This document shows, in pieces, positions 35,359-48,700 of a stretch of 64,000 bases of DNA. A program made the translations under genes and the position numbers. The notes beneath the pieces were generated by a model. It ran no database searches. It saw only the letters and a list, made by a program, of their open reading frames with translations, and was not told where the DNA came from. Positions within the stretch are counted from its first letter, which is position 1; each line of letters begins with the position of its first letter. This stretch comes from Histoplasma ohiense (lineage: Eukaryota > Ascomycota > Eurotiomycetes > Onygenales > Ajellomycetaceae): assembly GCA_017607445.1 (NCBI GenBank), contig JAEVHH010000001.1, forward strand, positions 3,100,001 to 3,164,000. Reading direction: 5' to 3'.

Positions 35359-36574
35359 TTCCTTCTTCACCACGAGATAGCGGGAGGAATCGTCCTTGTG
35401 TATTTCAAACCGCAATGAACGTTGAAAACGATGTTTATTTCTGTCCGAAATCGAAGAAAATAAGCGCAAAGGGCCGGTTCTTGAAACGAAGTCTCTCAAA
35501 ACGGAAAATTTATTTACTCGAGAAATGAAATATTTTTACAGAAGTCTTGGATACTTCTGTTGTCACTTGATGAAATGTCCTTGGTGTTGGGTATTCTCTG
35601 TTGAAATTTGGAAATCTATACAAGTTGAATTGCGTTCCGGGCGCTGTTACGAGAATGTGGGTTTCCCCAGGGTTGATTGACTCCGAAAGGAAACGCTCCA
35701 AGGCTGTTTTCGAAAAGAGGATCTAAATGAACCGATTCGCCAAGAAGTCAAAGAATGATTCTTTTTTCGTGGTCCAGATGGGATATAAGCGGCCGGAGAA
35801 CGACAAAGGAGCCTCACAATAAGCAAAGGTCAAGATCACCAAGATGACAGAAATATTGAACGGTTTAAAAGCTGTTGACAAAGAGAAGTGGCTCTTTGCT
35901 TTGTGTTCCCAACGGTCCCAGAGGTTAAGTCTGTTGACCGCTGTTTATGACAGTATATTATAACTGCGACACCAAGAAATCTTTCAGGATACTGAACCTG
36001 AATTTTTTTTTCTGAAGCAAAGGATGAAACTCAAGGCAGAAGTTTTTGCAAAGTCCAAGCTGGCAGAACCAAGAAGAAAAGGGGTGAGCAGTTGGAATGG
36101 ATATGATGATGGAAAATCAATGAAAGAACTGAGCCCAAGGGAAAGAATGCCAAAACAGATAAAGGCGTGATCACTGATGGAGACTCATGGTGAAGGAAAG
36201 AAGAAGGATTTGTTTTTATTTTGACATATCTTTTATATCCAGTGTTATGTGGTTCCATGGTGTGTTGAAGGCCCTTAAAAGATCACGTGGAGAAACTTAT
36301 ACTGAACTTCTTGGGATAGGGAAGATGGATTTGAGATACTTTGCATTGCAGCTTACTTGTTTGTATGGACAACAAATGTCTGGGGAAGCAAACGACTACG
36401 ACAACCTGCTCCTTGCATTTCGATGGAATTCCCTGGCATTATATACTGCCGACGAGCCCTCACATCGAACCTCCGGAGAAAAGGATATAGAAGAATATAG
36501 AAGAATATAGACTGTGACCCTTTCCCCCTCACAGCGAAATATTGCTCAAATACACCGAATGCAAACACTTGGTA
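35359..36574. other. Intergenic, promoter of the CCCH gene
   Basis: No supported gene. A minus frame at 35510-35701 (63 codons) could be an upstream exon or upstream ORF of the CCCH transcript, but no in-frame splice to it is evident. The right end is the 3' side of the GFA gene. Confidence 0.4.
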
Positions 36575-37156
36575 TTATTTACGTGCAGCCACTCTAAAAG
36601 GGCCGACCTCCTCCCCCCTGAATCCCGGTGGCTGCTCCTCAATCTCCGGATCCGTGAAATACTTCACCAAGCCATCATTCGGCACCTTATACCAAGACGG
36701 TTTCTCTCTCACCCAATAATACACTGTTGATTTATTCAACGTATCCCATCCATCTTCCTTAGATCCCGCTTCCGCTTCTCCTTCCCCTTCCCCTTTCCCG
36801 CTCTGTCCCCACTTAACGTCCCAATCATCAATGGAGCCCCCGGCCAACGAAATCCTCTCAGGGTGCTCATTCATCTGGAACACCAAACTGGAGCCACACT
36901 TGTGGCAGAAGCCACGACGGGCGAAAGTGCTAGCCGAGAAATATTTGGGCTGGCGGTCGTTCAGCCATGTGATAGCTGCTGTGGGGAAGCGGACGTATGT
37001 TTGGAAGGGTCCGCCCGCGGTCTTGCGACATTCAACGCAAAAGCAGTGTGACAAAGAGATGGGAAGGGAGGTTGACGCATAGCGGATGTAGGAACATGCA
37101 CAGCCGCCCACGAGGACTGGAGGGGAGTTTGTGGCTGTTGATGTGGTTGTGGACAT
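36575..37156 (-). CDS. GFA/CENP-V (Mss4-like fold) zinc protein
   Basis: A single-exon protein of 193 residues from the glutathione-dependent formaldehyde-activating enzyme family. Members bind zinc in a beta-tent fold; few have a proven reaction, so the family name should not be read as activity. Zinc ligands are visible: C19 and C21 in GGCACSYIRY, C38/C40 and C43 in HCFCVECRK, and C84 and C87 in GFCHKCGSSL. The segment ISLAGGSIDD is also typical. An acidic Gly/Glu insertion (KGEGEGEAEAGSKEDG) separates it from the closing WYKVPNDGLVKYF. The length is normal for fungal members. Neighbours give no functional hint. Confidence 0.9.
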   Translation of the reverse strand: MSTTTSTATNSPPVLVGGCACSYIRYASTSLPISLSHCFCVECRKTAGGPFQTYVRFPTAAITWLNDRQPKYFSASTFARRGFCHKCGSSLVFQMNEHPERISLAGGSIDDWDVKWGQSGKGEGEGEAEAGSKEDGWDTLNKSTVYYWVREKPSWYKVPNDGLVKYFTDPEIEEQPPGFRGEEVGPFRVAARK

Positions 37157-39256
37157 TATTATTTTATTTTATTATTTTTATTTTTCATTTGAAGAAATAT
37201 TACTTCGGGGGGTATATATCTTTTCTCTTCTCTTCTTTTTTTAATAACGAAGGGAATTGATTGTATATATGTGTTAGAATGGTGTTGTTTTCTTGGAACC
37301 CGTCAAGCAGTCATGATGGAAACGAAATTAACTTGGAAATGGAATTATGGAGGCGAACCCGAGCAGATAATATACCGTGGGGAAATTTCACATCTTGGCT
37401 TCAAGTTTGCTCAACGCGGGGTATTTTCAATAGGGCGTGAAATCAGATGTCAAGAATACGAGGTTGCGGGAAGCATACAAGATGTATTACGTGGGAAGAA
37501 CATCTTGGATCCGTAACTAGGTAGCTAACTAATGTACCAGCAGTTAGCTAATCTTGGATATATCAAGTTGCTTAGAAATCTTATTTTCGAGAAATCGTTT
37601 CTGAATTTGAGCTCGGTCTCCTCTGAGAGTGAAATAAATAGCTGGCGCGATTCCCGATGGAGTTTGAATAAATGTTTCTCTCATTCTGCGGGATACCAGG
37701 AATATATAGTAGCTGTTGAGCTTTGGGCAAAGGTTTAACTAGTTAGCTACATCAAAAGGATCGAGGTGGGATCAAAGCATTCATGGTCGCTTAGGCCATA
37801 CGACGCCAAAACCCCACCTTGCGAAGTATGTCTGTGGATCGGGCCCACAATGGCAATTTTCCCCTTAAAAAAGTCACAGCACCGTCTCAAACCCACATTC
37901 TCTTTGGATGGGCTGATAGTGACGGTTGACACTATTTTTAAGAAGGCCCAGTGAGTGCAGTGAGTGCTTCGGAGAGGTCTTATGGCATGAGAGAAATATG
38001 CCAAACTGCAACTTATATGCAATCCTGTCGGCGAATCGAGAGAAGTTTAACGATAGGTGATAAAAGCGGATCCTTCTAGCTTCTCATAAAACTACTACGT
38101 ATTCCAACCTTGAACTCATTGAGACTCTGGTTCAAGAGCCGTCCCTCACGCCATGCGCTTTCAATTCCCTGCCGTGTAATTCATCAATATGGTATTCTAT
38201 TCGAAAATCCCTAGATCTTTGCAAGAATTCCCCCCGAAACTCAACACTACGTGCCTGTTGTCCCTCTTTGACCTTCTGAGTCTGTAGCAATTTTCAGAAA
38301 GAGAGCTTAGGAGACCAGTCAAGTCATTTCGACTCCTGTCTTGGACGACTCTTTCTCAGTTATCTTCGATAGTCTTAGGCAGGCATTGAATGTACAGCTC
38401 GCCATCGCTATATACTAGTATTGGCCGTACCATGCCCGTAAACTGGGTCTCGAGATGCCTGTGTGCGATGTACAGTACTGCTTGGGAAACATCATGACAC
38501 CTCGTAGTATAAATAGAGTGGCTGCGTATACTGTAACTCTCAGGGTTTTCCATGTCCCCCGGTGTCAAAGGTCTGTTAGTAGTGTTACTCTTGAGGGACT
38601 TTGCAATAGGGGTCCTCAAAATGACCTAGGCTCTATCTGCGACATATTTGCTGCTTCCGCGGCTCTGTGTAGGGGTAGTAGGTAGCACGGGCTGGTTCCG
38701 ATGAAGCTAGGCCATACACATTGCCGTATCAGACCGCAGGGTGCCACAGGCAGGTGAACTTCCTTTTCGAACTATCTGCAAACACTGGGCGCGAGAACAG
38801 CTTAGAAGGGGCTAGGATTTGCATGTCTGCTAGATTAGGCGTCGGCAGCGATTTGTGGCGGGCGGCGGAAGGTGCTCAGTTGGTTTGGCTGATATTGAAA
38901 TAAATAGCTAGATGGCGACTGCGTAAATTAATCATTGTCGAGAATTCGTCCATGGAGCCATTGTGTTTGGTAAAACGTACGCAGAGACGTGTTCGATTCG
39001 ACTCAGTACTCAATGGCTGTTAAAAGTCACCAATGACATCATCGCGGGCAGAACGCCAGAATCCAAGAATGGGGGAGACACACCCCACTACTGTCCATCC
39101 CAACAAGGGCAGCAGGTATAAAAGCGACCACAACTTTGCAATTATTCTCAAACTATCCAATTGCCATAACCGTAAATTACTGCGATTCGGTTGATATTCA
39201 ACATACTCTGTACCCTCGGACTAAATTATACCTGAGCCTCAACCCACGGTGTCAAA
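37157..39256. other. Intergenic, no gene seen
   Basis: Divergent region between the GFA gene and the epimerase gene. Several frames of 60-90 codons lack any signature. A TATA box for the epimerase gene lies near the right end. Confidence 0.45.
39117..39124 (+). promoter_or_regulatory. TATA box of the epimerase gene
   Basis: TATAAAAG stands about 130 bases before the ATG at 39257. It is the clearest TATA box I saw in front of any gene here. This suggests regulated rather than constitutive expression. Confidence 0.6.
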
Positions 39257-40448
39257 ATGGCACCTCCTAAGGTCTTTGTGTGAGTAATGAGCCCAATCAG
39301 CCACCTTGACTGAGCATTCCAGAGAAGCATTCTGACAAGAGAAGGACCGGGGCTACTGGATACATCGGGGGAGATGCCTTCTTCCGTCTCAATGAAGCCC
39401 ATCCGGATTGGGAGTTCACTGCCCTCGTCCGCAATCAGGAGAAAGGCGCGTTGGTTACTAGCAAATATCCAAAGACCAAACTTGTGTACGGGGATCTTGA
39501 TTCCGCTACGATTCTTGAAGAAGAGGCACGAAAGGCAGATATCGTCTACCGTACGGCCTCCCTTGCATGACATGCTTCTAATATTTTAGGAAATGCATGC
39601 TAATTTTTTTTTTTTTTTTTCAATTTTCAATTTGTTTTATTTGAACAGACTTTGCAGACTGTGACCATGTTGCTTCGTCACAAGCCATTGCAAAGGGCAT
39701 AGCTGCCCATACATCTGATCGCCCAGGCTACTGGATCCACACTTCGGGAACGGGTATTCTCACATTCGAGGATTTAGGCAATTCGACCTACGGAGATCTT
39801 CGTCCGAAAGAATACGATGACTGGGACGGTATTGGTGATGTGACGTCTCTTCCCGACGAAGCTTTTCATCGAGACGTCGACAAGATCGTCTTGGGAGTCG
39901 GCGAGGCTGCTGCCGATAGGGTGAAGACAGCCATTGTTTGCCCACCCACTATATATGGGCCCGGGCGAGGGCCGGGAAATACTCGAAGTGCACAAATATA
40001 TAATCTGGCAAAATATGTTCTTAAGAGAAAGAAGGGGCTTCAAGTAGGCAAAGGCGAGAATGTCTGGCACCAGATCCATGTTCATGATTTGAGTGATCTA
40101 TTCCTCCTCCTTGGCGAGGCTGCGGCTGCTGGCGGCGGGAAAGCGACTTGGGGAAAGGAAGGGTATTATTTTGTAGAAAATGGGTCGTTCGTTTGGGGCG
40201 ATGTGGAGAAGGCAGTAGCGAAGATTGCTTTTGACAAAGGATTCATCGCCTCCCCAGATGTGGAAATTCTGGATGGCAAGCAAACAGCAGATTTATTTGC
40301 ATTCGGGCCTTTCTCATGGGGAACTAATTCGAGAGCACATGCGATTCGTGCGAGGAAACTTCTTGGTTGGAATCCGCATCGACCAAATGCCCGTGAACTT
40401 CTACCTGATATTGTCACTCTTGAAGCGAAAGCTCTAGGTCTTGCTTGA
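39257..40448 (+). CDS. NAD(P)-dependent epimerase/dehydratase-like extended SDR
   Basis: A Rossmann-fold oxidoreductase of the nucleoside-diphosphate-sugar epimerase-like group, probably cytosolic; the substrate is unknown. Exons are 39257-39279, 39345-39550 and 39649-40448, in frame, for 342 residues. The first exon of only 23 nt codes MAPPKVF and joins to make VFVTGATGYIGG, the dinucleotide-binding motif (residues 6-17). Later landmarks are the LVYGDL acidic position, VYHFADCDH, WIHTSGTG, CPPTIYGPGRGPGN, WHQIHVHDLSDLF and YYFVENG. The classic YxxxK pair is not obvious, which is common in this atypical SDR group. Intron 2 has an 18-base T run. A TATA box lies upstream. No breaks are seen. 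Confidence 0.88.
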
Positions 40449-41100
40449 AATCGTCGCCTCCTTATTTATGGGTGATGTTGATTCCTATATCTAACCGCTT
40501 CATCGCATATGCCCTTCATCAATTAGGAAGTTGGGCCAAGAGACTCAATCTAGTTTAAGTTGCTAATACCAATCTTGTTATTGTATATAAAATCTCAAGT
40601 GTTTGTCTAGTATAGCCATGTGTATTTGAGAATTTATCAAGACAATCTACATTTCCAAGTTGGTTTCTCATTCATCTCGTTGACAGCTAGGTTTTGTGCC
40701 AAGCCACGCCATGCCCAGCCTCTCGTTCTTTGTTGTAATTATGTAGAAGTGCATTGTTGTGTAGGTTTGAAGCGATCCGTCCATTGAGCTCAAGCTGTGG
40801 TTAATTTTAAGTGTGACGACCGGCTGATCCTCCCTTAGCTGCCGAATTCAGGGTCAATTGGAATGCTGCCTGTGTCGGTGGCGGGCAAATTTTGGGCGGA
40901 TGAATATTGATTGACGCCCCTTGCTGTAGATTTTGGCAACGGAATAACGCAATCTGACAGGACTTAAGTCCATAATTTCAGAAGACATGTTAGATAGCAT
41001 CACCAACACCAATGCAGGAAGAAGCCTGTGATGGGCCGAGGTATGTGACTAATAAACAGACCACAGGTCACGCGACCTGCACTATCTGGTCCTTGCAGCC
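40449..41100. other. Intergenic, 3' side of the epimerase gene
   Basis: No gene is seen. It contains the probable polyadenylation region of the epimerase gene. Confidence 0.45.
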
Positions 41101-41400
41101 TCTGAGCAGGTAGTTCCGTACTCCCCAGACTAATGTTATGAATCCAATGGCCGGTACGACCTTTCCTAGGTCCACCACGATTTGCGTAATTGGAAAGAGG
41201 CCTGGCAGATCATCCTTACGCAATCTGCTCTCTGTGCATTGTATCCGTAAACTCGGCTCTCATGCTGCCTTTCTCAGCGACATACATAACGGCATGAGGA
41301 CGGATTCTGCTACTGTCAACAGGTCGCCCACCAAATACCACGGCATGTAGTACCAAAATTTGGCAATCAAGGCGCCGTTAATGAAGCCGAACACAGGCAT
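41101..41400 (-). pseudogene. Relic of an MFS transporter
   Basis: The minus strand keeps two readable blocks of a major-facilitator protein in different frames. One is FGFINGALIAKFWYYMPWYLVG followed by a hydrophobic helix and then a stop. The other is VYGYN...MICQASF passing by a frame change into PITQIVVDLGKVVPAIGFITL. These correspond to the late membrane helices of drug-type (DHA) transporters. The flanks up to about 41,750 contain further hydrophobic pieces (ISISLFAVTGIYLGTLAPNG) that I could not align. Frame changes and stops make it a dead fragment. Confidence 0.55.
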
Positions 41401-42774
41401 AATTATCATCAAGGATAACCATCGCAAACTTGCGTCCAGCGGCCCATCACTACGGCTGAACGGTTAGCAGAGGAACCCTTAGAGATGGGCATGAAAGTAC
41501 TTGCGCCAGAGCCTGCTGTGGCGCTGAACCAGAGGAAAACCAACCGCGAGCAAAAGAACTATACGAGGGTAACAAGACGCGACATGGGTGTGCCGATGTT
41601 CAGACCCGCTAGATGGCCATTAGGAGCAAGAGTACCTAGGTATATACCAGTAACGGCAAAGAGGGAGATGGATATGTGAGCTTTCTCGCTGATGAAACGA
41701 TAAGCAATAGAGAAGACAGTTGACCGTGAAATCAAATACTTTTGCAAATTGCGATCGTGACAGACTGGTGATGTAGGAGCCAGTTGTGCCGGACGTTGCA
41801 GAGGCCGATATTCAAGCTGCCATCCTGTGAACTCGTTCTTATCCAGTATAGAACCTCCCCACGCACCTCAAGATGTGCGCGATTGAAGTCATTGTTGGTG
41901 CCACTGACAAACCTACGTGCTAGCCCTTGCGGGAGGGGCTCTCAGATAGAGTATATAGTGAGAAGCTAATTATCCCAACTTTCACTCTCTAAAATGGTGA
42001 TACGGATTGTGGTTGACGATATCGCCCTAGGGAGTATCAATATTTGACATTACCGCTTTAGCGTAGTCAATACAAAGTAGAATGATTCTGCAATTAATTT
42101 ATTATCGCGAGGTCGCTCATGTATAGACAATTATTATTTTCTTTTTTTTTGGGGGGAGGGAGGGGAGGGTTTTCCATACCGCAGTGTGCACAATTTCATC
42201 CGCAGCTTTTCTTTTTATGCCTATTGCACCCCAATTTAACAGAAGCATGTCGAAGCATAAGAACAGTAAGTAGTCGTTGCTTTAACATTGCCATCATGAT
42301 GTTTGGAGGAAAAGTGGGTATAGGCGAGTACTTTTCGATTGTGACTGTTTATAAGGATGAGGCAGCCGTTGGCAAGCAGTTGGTTGATGCTCTCTGTGAT
42401 TGGTGAATTAGACGCTTTAGACCAATTTTCGCTTAGCGCGCGATGCTTGCGGCTTGTTCCACATCGAGGTGGCTAAGAAATCTCCGTAGCAAGGATTCAT
42501 CTGACAAAAGGCGATTCACAGAGACAAAACAAGATTCACCGCAAAGCTGAAGAAGCCGTGAAAGGCCTGTGGGCCTCCTTGTTTCATTATTCCATGTGGA
42601 TAGTTCGTGACAAGTAATCCTCCCCTTTCATCTTCCCGTGCTACCTAACCTGGCGCTCACTGAATCATTTCTGTCCTCGCAGCAGTACAAGTACAGGTAA
42701 AAGCCTCATGAATTGCTCTTTCGACACCACATATTTTATTCGCCTGAGCGACGACGCGTCCCAAATCATCCACC
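41401..42774. other. Degraded sequence and THO2 promoter
   Basis: The left part may hold more of the MFS relic. The rest shows no gene. A T/G-run (TTTTTTTTTGGGGGG) lies near 42,142. The last 600 bases precede the THO2 start and include its promoter. Confidence 0.4.
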
Positions 42775-45700
42775 ATGGCTCCTCCGGCTGGTGGGAAGCG
42801 TAAACGCGGCGATAGGTCATGGTCCGGAGATGCGGGAAACGATGGCCCGCGACCGTCTCCTCATCGTCCTGGAAATCTCAACCTGGCCCAGCAGCAACAA
42901 CAATACCAGTTCCATGGCCAAGGTCGGGATTCGCAGGATAACCGTGGCAGAGGGGCCAGAAGAACGAGCAGAGGCAATAATCGGAACGGTACACCAGTGT
43001 CGAGAGGAAGTGACGCTCACAACTCTCATCAGAAAGAAAGCTCTCCCTCATCGAGATCTGTCATGCAATCGCCTAGAGAACCCCAGGAACTATCTCAGCC
43101 GAGTAGGACGCCATCGACACCAATATCTAGTGCCATAGCTAAGCCTCAAGCGACCTACTATGCTTACGATTACGTGACACAGGAGTGCATTGATAGCTGG
43201 ATATCGACGGGGAAGAAAAATATCGTCTTAGCTGGGATCAGCGCCCGGAATATGAAAGATTCCGCAGTTATCTCGTCTGTCTTCCAAGAAATTATCCATT
43301 CAGTTTTTGAAGGCCGAATATCTGCAGTCGATGGCGGGACGTGTGTGAAGGAGATTATAGGCGATGATGGGGCGACCGACATGGGTGAACTGAGCAGCCC
43401 AATTATTCCAATTTTCGATGCACGTTCTCTTTTCCTTGATACCCTCTCTATTTTAACAGATGCGGATGCATCACATTCGAATCTTCGTACCTTTGTATTT
43501 TCGACAGGAATCTCGGCTTCGTTGATGCGGCAACAGCTCGAAACCCCTTTACTACAGTCCCTTGGCCTAATCCGCGACACCTTTGCTCGTATGGGTATTC
43601 GTAAACAGACGAATCTACTTTATCGACAGTCAAATTATAACTTACTACGAGAAGAGTCTGAAGGATACTCTAAATTGTTAACGGAACTGTTTACGACTAG
43701 CAACAATGAGCCCCCGTCTGCCGAAGTTGTTGAGGATACTTTTGAAAGAGTCAAAGCTATGATTGGAGCATTTGACATGGATGTTGGAAGGGTACTTGAC
43801 GTTACGCTAGATGTATTCGCTGCAGTTCTCGTGAAACAGTATCGATTCTTTGTTAAGTTCCTTCGAGTCAGCTCTTGGTGGCCGAAAGACGAAAATATCC
43901 TTCGCCGATATAGCGTAATGGCGGAGCCGGGTTTACCGAAATGGGCGCTACCTGGATCTGCCGGATGGTCTACAACAGAGGAAGACCGGGAAGAGGCTCT
44001 TCGTTTGAATGAGAAGCGAGATCGTCTTTTCTGGGATAGAGCTCGCAAAGTTGGCATCCGTGCATTTTTCGAAATAGGCCGAAGCCAGTTATTAGACCAA
44101 GACCAATTAATGTCCATATCCGAACTCGGAAGTGGCGCCCCAGATGATGAAAATGAGACTCGGAAGTGGATCGAGCAAACGGGAACGCTCCCACCAAAAG
44201 GAAATAGAGTTGCAGCGCAACTTCTGGGATTCAAGTTACGGTTTTACTCGTCCAATGCTCGAAATGCCTTTGACATCTTACCCGATAATCTCATCTATCT
44301 AGCTGCTTTGCTTATCAAAGTTGGTTTTATATCTTTACGAGATCTCTACCCTCACCTTTGGCGTCCCGATGAGTCTATGGATTCGCTGAAAGAAGAGAAA
44401 ATGAAAGAAAAAGAGCAAAGAGAACTGGCCTCTAGGCCTGGTGCTGGCACAATGAATGCTTTGATGATGGCTGGTGCTCTGAGTGATGACACCATGCCTG
44501 TACCGGCTCCCAGACCTCGAGAGGCCGATACTCGCGCAGCAACACCTGCTAAGGATCAGGATCCGGATAAGGCGGCTCAATCGAAAGTCGATGAGACCAA
44601 AGACACATTACCCGAACCAGCTGACCAGAAAGTGCTTCTATTGAAAAGCCTGCTTGCTATTGGTGCCTTGCCGGAATCCCTTTACATCCTTGGTCGATTT
44701 CCTTGGCTATTAGATGCGTATCCGGAGCTCCCAGAATACATCCACCGTATAATACACTATTCTCTGAGCAAACTCAGTGGTTTGTCGCGACCAATGTCGT
44801 CAAGGAATGACATTAAGGATCAAAAGAAGGTCGCCAGTTCAGATCAAGCAAGCCTTCCAAAGGGACATATCCGTTTGGCTGATGGCCCCCCTCGACGTGT
44901 CCTTCGTTGGGCGTTGCTAGATAGAGAAGATACCAACGATGGAACAGATTATCGATTTTACTGGGACGATTGGACTGATAATATACCCATTTGCCAGACA
45001 GTAGATGATGTATTCGCCTTGTGTGAATCATTTTTGAATCTTTCTGGTGTTAAAATCGGACAGGATCCAGGACTGTTGACAAAATTAGCCAGGCTTGGGA
45101 ATGAAAGTTTACTTAGTGATCCGTCGGACTCAAATCGGACTCGATGGCGAGATCTTTGCAAACGTCTCCTGGTCCCTGCTTTGAGTTTGACGAGAGCGAA
45201 TCCGGGAGTTGTAAACGAAGTTTTTGCACTGTTGAGTCACTTCCCGCGAGAGGTGAGGTATTCCATTTATGCTGAATGGTATTCTGGCCAAACTTCCCGA
45301 CTTCCTGATATCAAATCCGCCTTCGATCAAGCGCGAGCGGAAACGAAGGACGCTCTTAAAAGATTAAGCAAAACCAACATCAAGCCGATGGCTAGAACCT
45401 TGGCAAAAATCGCGTACGCTAATCCGGGAATCGTTATCAGCGTCGCGATAAACCAGATCGAAGCATATGAGAACTTGATTGAAGTTGTGGTGGAATGCGC
45501 AAGATATTTCACCTACTTAGGATATGACATCCTTACCTGGTCACTAATCAACTCTCTTGGGCAGAAGGGAAGGAGTCGGGTTCAAGAGGGAGGGCTTCTA
45601 ACTAGCAAATGGCTCAATGCCCTTGCATCCTTTGTCGGTAGGGTATTCAAACGATATTCTACCATCATGGACCCTGTTCCTGTCCTTCAATACGTTGGCG

Positions 45701-48700
45701 AACAGCTTCTAAAAAATAACTCCACCGATCTAGTTATTCTAGAACAACTTATAAGTTCGATGGCAGGAATCGTGACTGACACAAATTTTAACGACTCCCA
45801 AATTCAAGCTATGGCCGGCGGCGAACTGCTACAGTCTCAGACCATGTTACAACTTCTTGATAAGCGTCACGAATCAAAGATGACCTCCCGGCGACTTATG
45901 AAATCTTTGGCAGATTCAAAGCTTGCGGGACAGCTTCTCATAACGGTTGCACAGGAACGGGCCACCTGTATATTCAAGGAATCCGAGGCTGATGATGAAC
46001 TAAAGCTACTTGGTAATATCTTTGACGAGATCCATCGAGTATTAACTCAATACATCGATCTACTTAGGAGCAATTTCACAGTTGAGGAATTTGACGCTTT
46101 CGTGCCTGACGTTGCAAGTCTCATTGGTGACTTTGGATTGCAGCCCGAAGTGGCATTCTGGATTACCCGGGCTAGTGTTACACATCAGATTGCGGAAGTC
46201 GACGCGAAGAAACGGGAGGAGGCTGCGAAGAAAACGGAAAGTGAACCTGCTACTTCTGTTGTCGCATCATCGAAGAGTCCCGGTGGAGATACGGCAATGG
46301 TCGATGATGGCGAAGCTGTGGAAAAAGAATATCCATCTGAAGATGTGATCATGGCTACTGAAGAATCTGTCCCTATTTCCAATGATAGCCAGAACGAGAC
46401 GCCGTCAAACCTTCCGTATACTCCACTTCCAGCTAAATCTACCGCAGAAAACCAACCATGGCATCCAGTTCTCGAAAGCGTTATGGAAAAAATCAAAAAC
46501 ACATTGCCAAGAAGCACATGGGAGGTTGTTGGTCTTCCATTCTTTGTAGCGTTTTGGCAACTGTCACTGTATGACATTCATGTTCCTCAACGCGCTTACG
46601 AAGAGGAACTAGAACGGCTCAAGAAAAGGATCCAGGCTATCTCCCAAGACAGGTCCGATGTTAGCGTTGCTGGTACTTTGAAAAAGGAGAAAGAGAAAAA
46701 ACAAATTAACGACCTCCACGACCGAATTCTAGCGGAGAACAAGACCCATCTTAGATGTTACGGTTTAAACCGTGCAAGATTACAAAAAGAAAAGGACAGG
46801 TGGTTTATTGGATTGAGAGGGAAACATGAGGCCCTCAACATTGCAGTCATGGAACAGTGTCTATTACCTCGACTACTTCTCTCCCCTATTGACGCTTTCT
46901 ACAGTTTCAAGATGCTAAAATACCTACACTCCTCAGGAACACCCAATTTCCGAACGGTGGGATTCCTTGACCAATTGTTTCGCGAGCAGCGTTTGACTGC
47001 AATAATTTTCCATTGTACATCTAAGGAAGCTGACAATTTTGGTCGTTTCCTCAACGAGATACTACGTGATTTAACTCGATGGCATGCCGACAAGGCTGTC
47101 TACGAGAAGGAAGCGTACGGGGCTAAAAGGGACCTCCCAGGATTCGCCATGGCTGTGGACCAAGAGGGAAAGCCGAAGTCTTTTTTGGACTATGAGAACT
47201 TCCGTCGAATTTTGTACAAGTGGCACCGCATTTTTGGCGCTTGCTTAAAGACCTGTCTTTCAGGAGGCGAATATATGCATATCCGCAACGCCATCAGCGT
47301 ATTGAAGGCCGTGGTCCAACATTTCCCTGCAGTTAACTGGATTGGCCGTGACATGCATACTTGTGTTAACAGCCTGAAAACCATGGATCCACGTGACGAT
47401 GTCAAAATTCCAGCTGCTTCATTGATTGGGGATTTGAATAGAAGGGAAAAGAAGTGGTTACTTCCACAAGCGTTCATGATTGTGAGTCTACCTGCGAAAA
47501 TTATGGAGGGCGGAGCTAATTCGCCGAAGAATGAATCATTACCGGGTGACAAGGCCAAAGTACGGACACCCCAGCCCCCGTCAACTACTCCCAAACCACT
47601 GAATGCTTCAGCTCCTGACTTTAAACCATCTGAGGCGTCAACCACGTGAGTCGATACAAACTTTGCTCCTCCCGATGAAATGGGACTTATTTCTGATGAT
47701 ACTTAGGGTAAATGGTGCGAAGCCTTCAGGGCCCGGGAAATCAGAGGTTGAGGATGGCGAGATTCAAGACGCGAAAATGTCAGAAGCTAGAATGAACGAT
47801 GCAGCCACAAAACAAGAACTGACAAAAGATGACACCCAACTGCAACAAATACCTGACACCTCTAGCACCGGAGAACGCGCCGCTCCAAGTAGAACGGCGC
47901 GAACAGAACAGAGTGAAACTCACGCGGCAACACAAGAAGCGCAGCCAGCGAAACCAGTGAAGCCTGCGGAGTCTGCAACGGCTTCTACACAACTCCCTTC
48001 ACAGCCCCCCGTGGCCACTCTTGCGCCCCCAGCAGATACACAATCCCTTGGTTCGGGTCGTGGTTCATCCTCACCTGCCCCGTCACGAGTAGTTGGTAAA
48101 TCACCTTCTGAAACACCCCACCCGCCAAGCATCCCAAAACGTCCGGATGTAGATCGATATCTTTCTCAGTCTGGCCCTCCCGTCCGCCCTCTCCCTAACC
48201 GACCGGAACCTCCTCGATCATTTAAACATTCTGATGAGCGAACTGCCATGAGGCCACCCAGCATTCCAGAAGAACGAAGAGATTCTCGAGACAACAGACA
48301 TCCAGATCGCCTTGGACGATTTGGTGGACCGGATCGCGATAAGCTGTTTGAGCATTCCTTCCCTAGCGATCCCCGAGGCCATGCTCGCCAAAATGACCGG
48401 ATTGGGGATAGAGATAGGCTTGATGGCCCTCGGATGGAGAGAGATTTTCCTCCGCGCCCCTCCGAAGATCATCTTGGACGTCCAAGCTACAGAGACCCGC
48501 ACGCCTCTCCAAGAGATCAGGAATGGCCTGACAGGACGAACAGAGCGAGGATGCCCCAAGCAGATGCCTTCCAGGCTCGGCATGAATCAGAGCGCCTTTT
48601 TAGAGATGGCGATATACATCAATATCGACCTTCTAATGTTTCAGAATCTCACGATCGAGACCATCCTCCACGCCTGTCTTACCCTGAACCCCCATCTCAC

